Shown: positions 1 through 8,263, numbered from the stretch's first letter. The stretch: DNA of 22,487 nt from JAJYBV01 sp021812265 (GCA_027459525.1 DAIDIC010000150.1:1-22487), one strand, 5' to 3'. Notes: generated by a model from the letters alone, not told the origin. Made by a program: numbers and translations.

Positions 1-139
1 GCACAGGAAAACGGGCAGTAGCAATACTGCGTAACGCTTGGGGACAGAGATGCCTCTGGCAGTTAGGCGTAAGCTTGGCTGGTAAGCACACTGGCTGAAC
101 CAAGAATCCGCTGCGGCTTTAGCCCATGCGGAGTGTCAA
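1..139 (+). mobile_element. Degraded right end of an IS200/IS605-type element (TnpB tail / omega-RNA-like 3' end), cut by window edge
   Basis: The stretch ends in a hairpin (TCCGC at 107-111, CTTTAG loop, GCGGA at 128-132) followed by GTGTCAA at 133-139. The pattern GAATCC-stem-CTTTAG-stem-GGAGTGTCAA is what I know from the 3' ends of many tnpB genes in IS200/IS605 and IS1341-like elements, where the TnpB coding tail, the omega-RNA scaffold and the transposon right end coincide. Frame 1 reads AEPRIRCGFSPCGVSK before a stop, close to the common TnpB C-terminal 'EPRIP' ending, but upstream it has stops at 19, 64 and 70, so the protein frame is broken. Frame 3 is open from 3 to 95. Nothing left of position 1 is visible, so tnpA, tnpB and the left end cannot be judged. 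A functional guide would begin near 140. Family assignment rests on motif memory. Confidence 0.55.
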
Positions 140-173
140 AATGAGTAGATCTACTTTCTGCAAGACTGACAAA

Positions 174-206
174 TGGTAAACAATATTTTGCAAGTATTGT
201 TTACCA
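174..206. repeat. Perfect 12-bp inverted repeat (hairpin) downstream of the ureohydrolase gene
   Basis: TGGTAAACAATA at 174-185 is perfectly complementary to TATTGTTTACCA at 195-206, with a 9-nt loop. There is no clear T-run on either strand, so it is not a classical intrinsic terminator. It could still end or stabilise the minus-strand transcript of the gene finishing at 278. It lies about 35 nt beyond the IS-like end and might instead belong to the insertion site. Confidence 0.6.
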
Positions 207-277
207 ATAAGCAAGCAAAGAAATTTTTATTTTCCAAAATCTCCAGTAAAGAGCGGCAGCCTCTTGTGAAATTTGGT

Positions 278-1249
278 TTACTGCTTGGCGGCAACTTTTC
301 CCGCAAAAAATGATAAAAGAGCCAAGCAAGTTGCCTTCACAGTCATATCTGCAACATCTTTTTGCGGATCTACCTCTACAACATCAATACCGATGATGTT
401 TGGCTGCTGCCCCAGCCAGAACAGCGCGTCGAACATCTCCCAAGGGCTTAACCCGCCGGGTGAAGACGCCGGACATCCAGGCGCCGCTGCGCGCTCCAGC
501 ACATCCATATCTACGGTTACATAAACTCCGTGCGGTGACTGGGCCGCCTGCCGATATGCCTGCCCGGCGCATTCCATAATCCCTTTGCGACGCACTTCAC
601 TCATGGTATAAACACCAATGCCTTGGGACCTCGCCCAGTCGTTATATATTTTGGAATTAGAGCAGCCATGTATACCTATTTGGGCAATATATTCGCCGCG
701 CAATGCGCCGCGTTCGATAGCCCCGCGGATAGGTGTGCCGTTGTTGGGGCCGTTTTCCAACGTTCGCACATCGTGATGAGCATCGAATTGCACTAAGCCA
801 AGCGGCCCGCCAAAATGCTGCGATAATGCGGAAAGAACGGGTCTGGTAATCGAGTGATCTCCCCCAAGAGTTACAATAAATTTGGCTAGATCCGCTACTG
901 AATTGATTGCTTGCTCGATATGGCTGTGGCTCTGTTCTGCGCTGAGGATATTCATGGCAATATCACCAATATCACAAACGCTCATCTCTTGTAAGTTAAC
1001 ATCATAATCAGAATAATATGTGGAAAAATCAAGCAAAACTCGTCGAATTGCTGATGGCGTTAAGAAAGCGCCGCTATGCGATAGCGATGAACGGGAAAAC
1101 GGCGCGCCAATTATAACTGCATCGAATGTATGCAGCGCTGCAGCGTGATCCCACTGCTGAACCCAGTCTCCGGCTTTGGGATTGTTGGGATCTGGCGCAG
1201 GAGTGCGAAATACCGCGTTTGGCGGTAGAAGATATGGGATATCAGTCAT
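278..1249 (-). CDS. Ureohydrolase (agmatinase/arginase superfamily)
   Basis: Binuclear manganese hydrolase of the arginase-agmatinase fold, 323 residues, cytosolic. All metal ligands are visible: GGDHS (His132), DAHHD (Asp156, His158, Asp160) and VDMDV (Asp247, Asp249), followed by APGCPASSPGGLS, the usual substrate-loop region. The family hydrolyses a guanidino compound to urea plus an amine. The substrate could be agmatine, guanidinobutyrate, arginine or formimidoylglutamate; the short sequence around DAHHDVRTLENGPNNGTP looks closer to agmatinases than to arginases, but this is not decisive. The frame is open 63 nt further upstream, but the ATG at 1249 is preceded by AAGGAAAG at good spacing, so I choose it. 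It is divergent from hisS, and no polyamine or arginine gene is nearby to settle the substrate. Confidence 0.88.
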   Translation of the reverse strand: MTDIPYLLPPNAVFRTPAPDPNNPKAGDWVQQWDHAAALHTFDAVIIGAPFSRSSLSHSGAFLTPSAIRRVLLDFSTYYSDYDVNLQEMSVCDIGDIAMNILSAEQSHSHIEQAINSVADLAKFIVTLGGDHSITRPVLSALSQHFGGPLGLVQFDAHHDVRTLENGPNNGTPIRGAIERGALRGEYIAQIGIHGCSNSKIYNDWARSQGIGVYTMSEVRRKGIMECAGQAYRQAAQSPHGVYVTVDMDVLERAAAPGCPASSPGGLSPWEMFDALFWLGQQPNIIGIDVVEVDPQKDVADMTVKATCLALLSFFAGKVAAKQ

Positions 1250-1414
1250 GATACTTTCCTTTTTTGACAAAGATACGTTTGTACGCTTATACTGAAGATT
1301 ATGAACACGCATTAAAGCAGAATCACAAAGTAAGCCGCTGCAAAGAAAAATAGTTTCTCTTTATTTTGAGTATACGATATTACTGATATTTTCACGGATG
1401 GGGCACAACAATCT

Positions 1415-2710
1415 ATGACCGCATATCGCGCCGTTCAAGGCGTTAAAGATATTCTTCCCGAACAAGCTGCGCTATGGGAGCATTTTGAAAAAATTATAAA
1501 AACAACGTGCGGTCTGTATGGCTATCAGCGTATTGAAACACCGATTTTTGAGGAAACCGGTGTGTACGCTCGCGGTGTTGGGGAAGGCACCGATATTGTA
1601 GAAAAAGAAATGTATACGTTTAAGGACCGCGGAGATACTAGTTTAACACTAGAGCCGGAGGGCACCGCCGGTGTTGTTCGCGCATATATTGAACACGGCA
1701 TGCAAATGAAACCGCAGCCGGTTAAATTATTTTATGTGCGCACGCCTATTTTTCGCTATGAACGCCCGCAAAAAGGCCGGCTGCGCGAACATCACCAATT
1801 CGGCTGCGAGGCTATCGGCGAAAGTGATCCAATGTTGGATGCGGAGTTAATATCAGTTATTTGGTCGGTGTATACCCGAATGGGATTAACAAATCTTTCC
1901 ATTCAATTGAACAGCATCGGCGATAAGGCTTGCAAGCCGGGTTATATGCAAAAATTAACAGAATATTATACTCCCCTGCAAGATGATTTATGCGCCGATT
2001 GCAAAGTGCGATTTACTAAAAATCCTCTCCGGCTGCTGGATTGCAAAGAAGAGCGCGATCAACCAAAGATTGCGCAAGCGCCCAAAATAGCAGAATATTT
2101 ATGCGCCGATTGTGAGGAACACTTTAGCCTGCTGAAACAATATCTGGAAGAAATGCATATACCTTATACACTGAATCCTCTGCTGGTGCGTGGACTGGAT
2201 TATTATACCCGCACCGTTTTTGAGCTTATTTCGGAAGATATTGGCGGCAGACAAAATGCTATCGGCGGTGGCGGAAGGTATGACGGGTTAATAGAATTGC
2301 TTGGCGGCAAGCCAACACCCGCAATTGGCTTTGGCTCTGGCATGGAAAGAGCCATTGCTTTGCTGGAACAGCAAAAAGGCAATGAGATTGCGGAAAAACA
2401 GCCCGATGTATACATCATTGCGTTAAACGCTGCGGCAAAGCGCAAGGCTGCTGAGTTTGCCAATATGTTGCGCGAACAAGATGTAAAAACACTGCTGGGC
2501 TTTGGTTCGCGCAGTTTAAAAGCATTTATGAAAGCTGCCAACGCCAGCGGCGCGAAGTGGGCAGTTATTATTGGCGAGGAAGAAGCGCAAACGAATACTG
2601 TTACGCTGCGTAATCTGCGCGCAGACGCAAATACTGCTGAGGAGCAAAAACAGGTTTCGCTCAGCGTCGCTGATGGCTTGCAAACTATTCTGCGCTCGGT
2701 TCGGCAATAA
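1415..2710 (+). CDS. hisS: Histidyl-tRNA synthetase
   Basis: Class II aminoacyl-tRNA synthetase that charges tRNA-His in the cytoplasm; 431 residues, the normal length. The start MTAYRAVQGVKDILP is the standard HisS N-terminus. Motif 1 lies near residues 40-60, the catalytic LEPEGTAG near 79-86, motif 2 RYERPQKGRLREHHQFG near 114-130, the histidine-specific LVRGLDYYTRTVFE near 260, and motif 3 GFGSGMERAI near 310. The C-terminal ~100 residues form the anticodon-binding domain. The start has only a poor Shine-Dalgarno (GGATGGGG about 11 nt upstream). I see no T-box-like leader in the short upstream region. The last 26 bp overlap the end of the convergent rsgA gene. Nothing else is unusual. Confidence 0.97.
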   Translation: MTAYRAVQGVKDILPEQAALWEHFEKIIKTTCGLYGYQRIETPIFEETGVYARGVGEGTDIVEKEMYTFKDRGDTSLTLEPEGTAGVVRAYIEHGMQMKPQPVKLFYVRTPIFRYERPQKGRLREHHQFGCEAIGESDPMLDAELISVIWSVYTRMGLTNLSIQLNSIGDKACKPGYMQKLTEYYTPLQDDLCADCKVRFTKNPLRLLDCKEERDQPKIAQAPKIAEYLCADCEEHFSLLKQYLEEMHIPYTLNPLLVRGLDYYTRTVFELISEDIGGRQNAIGGGGRYDGLIELLGGKPTPAIGFGSGMERAIALLEQQKGNEIAEKQPDVYIIALNAAAKRKAAEFANMLREQDVKTLLGFGSRSLKAFMKAANASGAKWAVIIGEEEAQTNTVTLRNLRADANTAEEQKQVSLSVADGLQTILRSVRQ

Positions 2711-3683
2711 GTGTGAGGTAACTTGCATACCGTTCTTCGCTGATTTTGCCGTTTGTCACTGCGTTGCGCACTGCGCAAAACTCTGCGGATGCGTCGTGCG
2801 CGCAGTCGATGTATTTGCAGTTATCAATAAATGGCTGCAGGTCGCGGAACGCTCCGGCAATTTCATCTGCGGGCAGTTTCCAAAATTGCAAATCGCTAAT
2901 CCCGGCGGAATCTGCAATCCATTTGCCTGATTCCATGCGAAACAGGCGTACACCGGTGGTGGTTTGCCTGCCTTGCAGAGTAGCTTTGCTGATTTCGGCA
3001 GTTTTTTGCTGTGCCCCCGGCACAATGATGTTGATGATGGAAGATTTTCCCACACCGGAAGGGCCGCAAATCAGCGTCATATTGCCAAATGCGTCTGTTA
3101 AGTTGGAAAAACCGCTGTTGGTATAGGCGCTGCTTAAGATAACCTCATAGCCAATGTTTTGATAAATATCAATCATTTTTTGCACATCCGCAGGGATATG
3201 TAAATCTATCTTATTAAAACAGATAAGCGCCGGTATTTTGTTATTTTCTGCCAACGCCAAAAAACGATCCAGCAGATTAAAGTTGGGATAGGGATCGTTG
3301 ACGGAGAAAATGACGCAAACAGTGTCGAGGTTGGCGAGAAGAATTTTTTCATCGGTAGATTCTGCTTTGGCGCGAGAGAATTTGCTGGATCTGGGCAACA
3401 CATCCTCGATAACGCCGTTTTCCTTATCGATAGCCGTAACAAGTACTTTGTCACCTACGGTAATATGGTAGCGATCTTGGGGCGTGTCATCCGTCTCTTC
3501 CGGTAGATTGTTTTTAGAAAAGCGCCGTATCGGAGCCGTAGATTTGCCTTTGAAATCCAACATTTTTCCGCGTTTTAATTTTCCGCGAAGTACGCAAAGC
3601 AGCAGAGAATTATCATTCATGGAAACAAGAAAATATTGGTGCGATTTTTCAACGATTATACCCTGCTGATATTCACGATTCAA
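2685..3683 (-). CDS. rsgA: Ribosome small-subunit-dependent GTPase A (RsgA/YjeQ)
   Basis: Circularly permuted GTPase that matures 30S ribosomal subunits, 332 residues. Residues 1 to about 105 are the OB-fold. The GTPase motifs appear in permuted order: G4 NKID, G5 SSAYTNSG, then P-loop GPSGVGKSS, G2 TTTGVRLF and G3 DSAGISD. The C-terminal zinc module is intact: Cys-Lys-Tyr-Ile-Asp-Cys-Ala-His, then Cys in EFCAV. Many homologues have DTPG at G3; here it is DSAG, a mild deviation. The start is TTG at 3683, with GGAGAA about 9 nt upstream; the next in-frame ATG (residue 22) would cut into the OB-fold. It is divergent from fliM and overlaps hisS tail to tail. Confidence 0.95.
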   Translation of the reverse strand: MNREYQQGIIVEKSHQYFLVSMNDNSLLLCVLRGKLKRGKMLDFKGKSTAPIRRFSKNNLPEETDDTPQDRYHITVGDKVLVTAIDKENGVIEDVLPRSSKFSRAKAESTDEKILLANLDTVCVIFSVNDPYPNFNLLDRFLALAENNKIPALICFNKIDLHIPADVQKMIDIYQNIGYEVILSSAYTNSGFSNLTDAFGNMTLICGPSGVGKSSIINIIVPGAQQKTAEISKATLQGRQTTTGVRLFRMESGKWIADSAGISDLQFWKLPADEIAGAFRDLQPFIDNCKYIDCAHDASAEFCAVRNAVTNGKISEERYASYLTLIAEPSAE

Positions 3684-3749
3684 ATGTACTAATTCTCCGA
3701 CTTCTGTAAACTGCTTCGCGTTTGGTTGTGGACGCGCTTGAAATATACC

Positions 3750-3853
3750 CTTCTATCATACTACTTTCCATGTTCAAATTGCTGAATACTATATTAGTTT
3801 TATAAAAAAACAATTGTCTCATACGTAATTTGCAGGGGCAGGTATGATAGAAG
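3750..3853. promoter_or_regulatory. Mirror-image 12-bp inverted repeat in the rsgA-fliM divergent region
   Basis: CTTCTATCATAC at 3750-3761 is the exact reverse complement of GTATGATAGAAG at 3842-3853. Each arm holds TATGAT, a plausible -10 hexamer, reading outward: the left arm toward rsgA (start 3683), the right arm toward fliM (start 3898). No good -35 hexamers are visible at 16-18 nt. It may be a symmetric pair of promoters or an operator pair for one dimeric regulator. fliM itself is preceded by AGAGGT about 8-9 nt before its ATG. Confidence 0.4.
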
Positions 3854-3897
3854 AGGAAAATAATCATTATTACGCGCGCAATAAGAGGTTTTAAAAC

Positions 3898-4965
3898 ATG
3901 CCTGAAGAAGCGATGTCGCAAGAAGCAATAGATCGTCTTCTAAACGAGATGAAAAGCGGAAAAGCTCCGCTGGAAGCGGTCCAGAGCAAAAGCGATTCAG
4001 AATTTGGCGCCGCGGCGCGCGCTCAGAAAACTGCTCAGCGTACTTTGGAGAATGAGCATTCTCATATTGTGCCGAGCGGATCAAAAAAAATTCGAGACTA
4101 TGATTTTCGGCGGCCTAACCGTATATCTAAGGAGCATATGCGAGGGTTGCGGATGATTCATGAGAATTTTGCGCGTGATATTCCCCGCGCATGGGGGTCG
4201 ATGTTGCGCGCCGGCGGGCAAGTGAAGATAACTTCTATGGAGCAGACGATATATGAAGAATTTCGTAATCATTTATCGCCGCACTGTCTTTTGGGCGTGG
4301 TAAGTTTGCCGCCATTAGAAGGTGAAATTGCGTTTTATATGGAATTGGAAACCGCGTTTATCTTAATAGATCGCCTGTTAGGTGGTCCTGGGTCTGAATT
4401 AAAGCGCACTCGTGAATTTACCACATTAGAGCTGAATTTGTTGAATAAAGTGATTGCCGCTCTGCTGCCGTTTTTTCGTGAAGCTTGGCTGCCGGTTATA
4501 TCGTTAGAGCCGCAAATTGACAGAATTTTATCAAACGTTGAGTTTTTGCAATTAACTGCGCTGAATGAATCTGTTTTGGTGACAATTTTCCAGGCGCGAT
4601 ATTTAAATACCGATATGGATATTTCCTTATGTATACCGTATACAATGATTGCGCCGATTTTAACTCGAGTAAATTTAAATGAAAATCAACAGGGGCATGT
4701 AGGTTCCGATGAGTTGGATAAACAGCGGATGCGGAAAATTGTAAACCATGTGCCATTCGAAATAGCGGCTCGATTAGGCAGCGCCCCGGTCCCTATTGCT
4801 GAATTAACAAAATTGAAGGTAAATGATATTATTCGCTTAGATATTCATGTTGATGGCGCCGCAGAAATTTTAGTCAACGGTAAAGCGCATTTTGCCGCAA
4901 AGCCCGGTTTGTATAATGGCTCTTTGTCCATGCAGATATCTGATATACTCAAAAATATGGACTGA
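3898..4965 (+). CDS. fliM: Flagellar motor switch protein FliM
   Basis: C-ring component that binds phospho-CheY and controls rotation direction; 355 residues. The N-terminal helix MSQEAIDRLLNEM matches the CheY-binding motif (LSQ-EIDALL). A linker of about 70 residues follows. The FliM middle domain starts near YDFRRPNRISKEHMRGL and contains the conserved GGPG turn near residue 163. The C-terminal SpoA domain (roughly residues 275-350, VPFEIAARLGSAPVPIAEL and onward) is complete and would contact FliN. The gene stands alone: no flagellar or chemotaxis gene is in this window, which is unusual, since fliM is normally next to fliL, fliN or fliG. An ATG four codons into the frame could also serve as start, but the upstream AGAGGT favours 3898. 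Confidence 0.93.
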   Translation: MPEEAMSQEAIDRLLNEMKSGKAPLEAVQSKSDSEFGAAARAQKTAQRTLENEHSHIVPSGSKKIRDYDFRRPNRISKEHMRGLRMIHENFARDIPRAWGSMLRAGGQVKITSMEQTIYEEFRNHLSPHCLLGVVSLPPLEGEIAFYMELETAFILIDRLLGGPGSELKRTREFTTLELNLLNKVIAALLPFFREAWLPVISLEPQIDRILSNVEFLQLTALNESVLVTIFQARYLNTDMDISLCIPYTMIAPILTRVNLNENQQGHVGSDELDKQRMRKIVNHVPFEIAARLGSAPVPIAELTKLKVNDIIRLDIHVDGAAEILVNGKAHFAAKPGLYNGSLSMQISDILKNMD

Positions 4966-5117
4966 ATAATTATTTCATCGTATACTAATTACGCATATCA
5001 GCAGCCTCACAGACGCATAAGATCACGGGGGTTTTTGCGCCTATGTTTTTATTGAACGCGCTGAAAGCAACCGCCGTGTTTGGGATTATTCTGTAAAACC
5101 GGAGAAATGCCCAATGA

Positions 5118-5171
5118 ATGTTTACATTGAGGTAGTTGCTGCAACGATAGTTATGAAACATATGTAAACAT
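5118..5171. repeat. 10-bp inverted repeat abutting the MITE-like copy
   Basis: ATGTTTACAT (5118-5127) pairs perfectly with ATGTAAACAT (5162-5171). Within the 34-nt interval GTTG-CTG-CAAC can form a small inner hairpin. The right arm ends exactly where the neighbouring repeat element begins, so it could be the original transcription terminator region of fliM into which the repeat inserted, or part of a larger mobile unit. Confidence 0.5.
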
Positions 5172-5303
5172 GACTTTCGCTGCAGCATGGAACATCGGGG
5201 CTGTACAAGGGGCGCCGCACCTTGTACGGGGTTCTGAGGTCCCCAGACCTCCCTTTATTTCAGATACGAGAAACATACGCTTCTCTTTCAAGCGAAAGTC
5301 CTA
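5169..5303 (+). repeat. MITE-like dispersed repeat, copy 1
   Basis: The ends are inverted: GACTTTCGC at 5172-5180 and GCGAAAGTC at 5292-5300. The inside holds a perfect hairpin GTACAAGG (5203-5210) with CCTTGTAC (5220-5227), then GGGGTTCTGAGGT, TTTCAGATACGAGAAACATA and CTCTTTCAAGCGAAAG. The same parts occur in the same order at 19184-19312. A TA dinucleotide flanks the right end; the left counterpart reads CA. No coding capacity. Confidence 0.65.
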
Positions 5304-5464
5304 ATAAAGAAAAACATCGGTTTTCTTGCTGAATGGGTTTACAAACAAGAAAAAATTTCAGAAACTTTGCAGAAGAATTTTTGCGCGGTGTAAATCTCCT
5401 CAATTTTTACATGCAGATAGAAAAATCTGTTTCTTCAATTTAACTTTGAAAGGTTCCAGTACGA

Positions 5465-6673
5465 ATGAGTCAGCAAACAGTTCGGGGAAATCTCCTGATT
5501 GGCCAGTCAGGCGGCCCAACAGCGGTTATTAACGCCAGTTTAGTTGGCGCAGTGAAAGAGGCGCTGCGTATTGACGCAATTGATACAGTTTATGGCGCAA
5601 TACATGGTGTTGAAGGTTTGCTGAACCGCAAAGTGATAGATATTGGCCATGAAACATCGGAAACACTGCAAACAATCATGCAAACACCATCGGCGTATTT
5701 GGGGTCATGCAGATATAAACTGCGGGAAGACGATCCGGAAAAAGCCGCAGAGATACTTAAAGCGCATAATGTCCGATATTTTTTGTATATTGGTGGAAAT
5801 GACTCGGCGGATACTGCGCATCGCATCGGCGCTGCCGCGACAGCTATGGGGTACGATTTGCGGGTGATAGGTGTGCCGAAAACTATCGACAATGATCTGC
5901 CGGTGACTGATCACTGCCCCGGATATGGCAGCGCGGCGCGCGCGATTGCTATGGCCACACAGGAATCTGCCTTGTGTTCACAGGCAATGCCGGAACATTA
6001 CCCAGTAAAGATTATTGAGGTGATGGGACGCTACGCCGGTTGGCTGGCGTGCGCTTCCTCGCTGGGCAAACATACGCCGGATGACGCGCCGCATTTAATA
6101 TATATTCCGGAACGCAAACTGGATTATACAGCGTTTTTGCGTGATGTGCGCAATGTTGTGCGCCGTGTTGGGTATTGCGTTGCTGTGGTTTCCGAGCATT
6201 TAACCGATATGCAGGGAAAAGGCGTTGGAGAACAATATACCCAAGGAACCGACGCTTTTGGCCATCCATTAGTTGCCGGGGTTGCGCAAACTTTGGTTGA
6301 TTTGGTCAATTCCGAGCTTGGATTGCGGGCGCGGTTCGATAAGCCCGGTGATTGGCAGCGCATGTCCAGCGCGCATTTCTCTAAAACTGATGTAGATGAA
6401 GCATATTTAGTCGGCAGAATGGCGGTTCGCTATGCTGTGCGCGGGGTGACGCAAAAAATGGTAACGCTGCAGCGTGTGCCGGGCGAGCGGTATGCATGCG
6501 AAACCGGTTTGGCAGATTTGGAGGAAATTGCCAATCAACAAAAAGTATTGCCGGATGAATTTTTGGATAAAGACGGCGCAATGGTGTCTCAGGCGTTTTA
6601 TGACTATGCTTTGCCGTTAATTGGCGCCCCTTTGCCATCATATGCGCGAGTTCAGCCAAGGTATGTATGGTAA
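5465..6673 (+). CDS. pfp: 6-phosphofructokinase, pyrophosphate-dependent type
   Basis: Phosphorylates fructose 6-phosphate to fructose 1,6-bisphosphate, probably with pyrophosphate as donor; 402 residues, cytosolic. NLLIGQSGGPTAVINASL is the PFK phosphate-donor loop. YIGGNDSADTAHRI carries Asp where ATP enzymes have the second Gly of GGDGS, and VIGVPKTIDNDL carries the Lys of PPi enzymes before TIDND, which contains the catalytic aspartate. EVMGRYAGWLA and the PERKLD region bind fructose 6-phosphate. By established PFK rules the Asp plus Lys pair excludes ATP. The start is ATG 5465, with GAAAGG about 11 nt upstream. It is followed by its own terminator and then by a phosphohexomutase, which may share hexose-phosphate metabolism, but the two look like separate transcription units. 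Confidence 0.9.
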   Translation: MSQQTVRGNLLIGQSGGPTAVINASLVGAVKEALRIDAIDTVYGAIHGVEGLLNRKVIDIGHETSETLQTIMQTPSAYLGSCRYKLREDDPEKAAEILKAHNVRYFLYIGGNDSADTAHRIGAAATAMGYDLRVIGVPKTIDNDLPVTDHCPGYGSAARAIAMATQESALCSQAMPEHYPVKIIEVMGRYAGWLACASSLGKHTPDDAPHLIYIPERKLDYTAFLRDVRNVVRRVGYCVAVVSEHLTDMQGKGVGEQYTQGTDAFGHPLVAGVAQTLVDLVNSELGLRARFDKPGDWQRMSSAHFSKTDVDEAYLVGRMAVRYAVRGVTQKMVTLQRVPGERYACETGLADLEEIANQQKVLPDEFLDKDGAMVSQAFYDYALPLIGAPLPSYARVQPRYVW

Positions 6674-6697
6674 ACTGATAGTATGCTGGGTGAGTTG

Positions 6698-6733
6698 CCG
6701 GCGCCGCTATACTCAAATGGCTTGCGGCGCCGG
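6698..6733. repeat. GC-rich 10-bp inverted repeat after the phosphofructokinase gene
   Basis: CCGGCGCCGC at 6698-6707 pairs perfectly with GCGGCGCCGG at 6724-6733 around a 16-nt loop. No T-tract follows directly. It probably forms a strong 3' hairpin on the transcript, just ahead of the better terminator at 6741-6766. Confidence 0.6.
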
Positions 6734-6740
6734 ACACATA

Positions 6741-6766
6741 GCGTTGCTGCGCAACGCACAATTTTT
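6741..6766 (+). terminator. Intrinsic terminator of the phosphofructokinase gene
   Basis: GCGTTGC (6741-6747), loop TGC, GCAACGC (6751-6757), then ACAATTTTT. A 7-bp perfect stem with a short T-run three to four bases later. Confidence 0.6.
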
Positions 6767-6829
6767 CCGCGATCATACAATAAATACATCAGGGATTTTT
6801 CTTTGCGGAAGCACATACGGAGTTAGGTA

Positions 6830-8203
6830 ATGACATCAGATGAAACAATTATGAAGGTTTTTGGCGCATATGATATTCGGGGAGTATACCCTGATGCGCT
6901 GAATGAAGAAATTACATATAAGGCGGCCAGAGCGCTGGTGGTTTATTTAGACGCCCGCGCGGTGGCTGTAGGCCGTGATATGCGTTTATCATCTCCGGCT
7001 CTGGCCGAAGCCGCGCTTCGCGGCATAGCAGATCAAGGCGCGCAGGCGATCGATTTAGGCATGACCTCTACCGATGAACTCTATTTTGCTGTTGGCAAGT
7101 TCGGCTATCCTGCCGGAATTATGATTACTGCCTCACACAATCCTGGTCAATATAACGGATTAAAAATGTGCCGCGAGGAGGCCATTCCATTAAGCGATAA
7201 AAGCGGCTTGGAGGATATTCGCGACAGTATTTTGCAAAATGATTTTCCGACTCCGGCGCAAACGTTTCCTATTCAAAAAGTGGATGTTTTAGACGCTTTT
7301 GTTGAACATGCGTTGGGGTTTGTAGATATCGGCAAAATCCGTCCGATGAAGATTGTGGCCGACGCCGGCAATGGCATGGCGGGTATGGTGTTGCCGCGGG
7401 TTTTTGCTAAAATTCCGCAGTGCGAACTGATTCCGCTGTATTTCGAACTGGATGGGCATTTCCCGCACCATCCGGCAAGCCCCATTGAGCCAGAAAATAT
7501 GGAAGATTTGCAGCGCGCGGCGCAAAGCCACTCTGCAGATATCGGCGTGGCTTTTGATGGCGACGCAGACCGTATGTTTATAACCGACGAAAACGCCAAT
7601 CTTATCGATGGCGCAACCGTCACCGCTATGGTTGCCACCAGCATGCTGCGCAAACATCCCGGCTCCACTATTTTATATAACCTTATTTCATCGCGCGACG
7701 TCCCCGAAGCGATAGAACGCGCCGGCGGCAAAGCGGTGCGCACGCGGGTTGGTCATTCATTTATCAAGCCGCAAATGCGGTCGGAAAACGCGATATTCGG
7801 CGGCGAACATTCGGGGCATTTTTATTTCCGCGATAATTTTTATGCTGATTCGGGTTTAATAGCGTTTTTGCATGTGCTGGAATTACTAAGCGAAGAGCAT
7901 AAAACGGTTTCAGAATTGGCTGCGCCGTTTCATACCCGCTTTTCTTCCGGTGAAATAAATACCCGTTTTGAATCGCAATCTGCGGTGAAAGCCAAGGTTC
8001 AGGAGATTGTGCAAACATACGAAAGGCAACCCGGCGCGTCTGTTGATATGCTGGATGGCGTTACGGTCAATTTTTCCGATTGGTGGTTTAATGTTCGCGG
8101 CTCGAACACAGAGCCGTTTTTACGGCTGAATGTGGAAGGCGACACTGCCGTCCGGATGGAACATGGCCGTGATGAGGTTTTAGCGGTTATTCGGGCAAAA
8201 TAA
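6830..8203 (+). CDS. Phosphomannomutase/phosphoglucomutase (alpha-D-phosphohexomutase)
   Basis: Interconverts hexose 1- and 6-phosphates through a phosphoserine; 457 residues, cytosolic. The four family signatures are intact: TASHNP with the phosphorylated Ser102, the magnesium loop DGDADR at 243-248, the sugar-binding GGEHSGH at 324-330, and the phosphate-binding RGSNTEP at 423-429. The N-terminal VFGAYDIRG and the GEHSGH signature put it with the bifunctional PMM/PGM (AlgC/ManB-like) group and away from GlmM, whose signatures differ. The exact substrate cannot be told from sequence. ATG 6830 has GGAG seven to eight nt upstream; a second ATG eight codons in is less well supported. It would supply mannose- or glucose-1-phosphate for glycan precursors. 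It ends at a strong terminator. Confidence 0.92.
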   Translation: MTSDETIMKVFGAYDIRGVYPDALNEEITYKAARALVVYLDARAVAVGRDMRLSSPALAEAALRGIADQGAQAIDLGMTSTDELYFAVGKFGYPAGIMITASHNPGQYNGLKMCREEAIPLSDKSGLEDIRDSILQNDFPTPAQTFPIQKVDVLDAFVEHALGFVDIGKIRPMKIVADAGNGMAGMVLPRVFAKIPQCELIPLYFELDGHFPHHPASPIEPENMEDLQRAAQSHSADIGVAFDGDADRMFITDENANLIDGATVTAMVATSMLRKHPGSTILYNLISSRDVPEAIERAGGKAVRTRVGHSFIKPQMRSENAIFGGEHSGHFYFRDNFYADSGLIAFLHVLELLSEEHKTVSELAAPFHTRFSSGEINTRFESQSAVKAKVQEIVQTYERQPGASVDMLDGVTVNFSDWWFNVRGSNTEPFLRLNVEGDTAVRMEHGRDEVLAVIRAK

Positions 8204-8263
8204 CTCCGTATTCTCTTTCTAAAAAGCGCTTGCAAACAACAAAGACGCAGAAAGATCTGCAGT

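Larger units (their letters stand above)
4966..5464. other. 499-nt gap between fliM and the phosphofructokinase gene
   Basis: No convincing gene. It contains a perfect 10-bp inverted repeat (ATGTTTACAT 5118-5127, ATGTAAACAT 5162-5171, with a small GTTG/CAAC hairpin inside), then a MITE-like element at about 5169-5303, then AT-rich leader sequence of the next gene. Short open stretches in the gap lack ribosome sites and recognisable products. Confidence 0.6.

Noticed and set aside
1313..1414. T-box leader for hisS
   Set aside because: The upstream region is about 100 nt from the hisS start to the opposing ORF limit, with no specifier stem, T-box sequence or terminator.
5326..5532. 68-codon frame upstream of and overlapping the phosphofructokinase gene
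   Set aside because: TTG start without a ribosome site; overlaps the clear start of a conserved gene in another frame.
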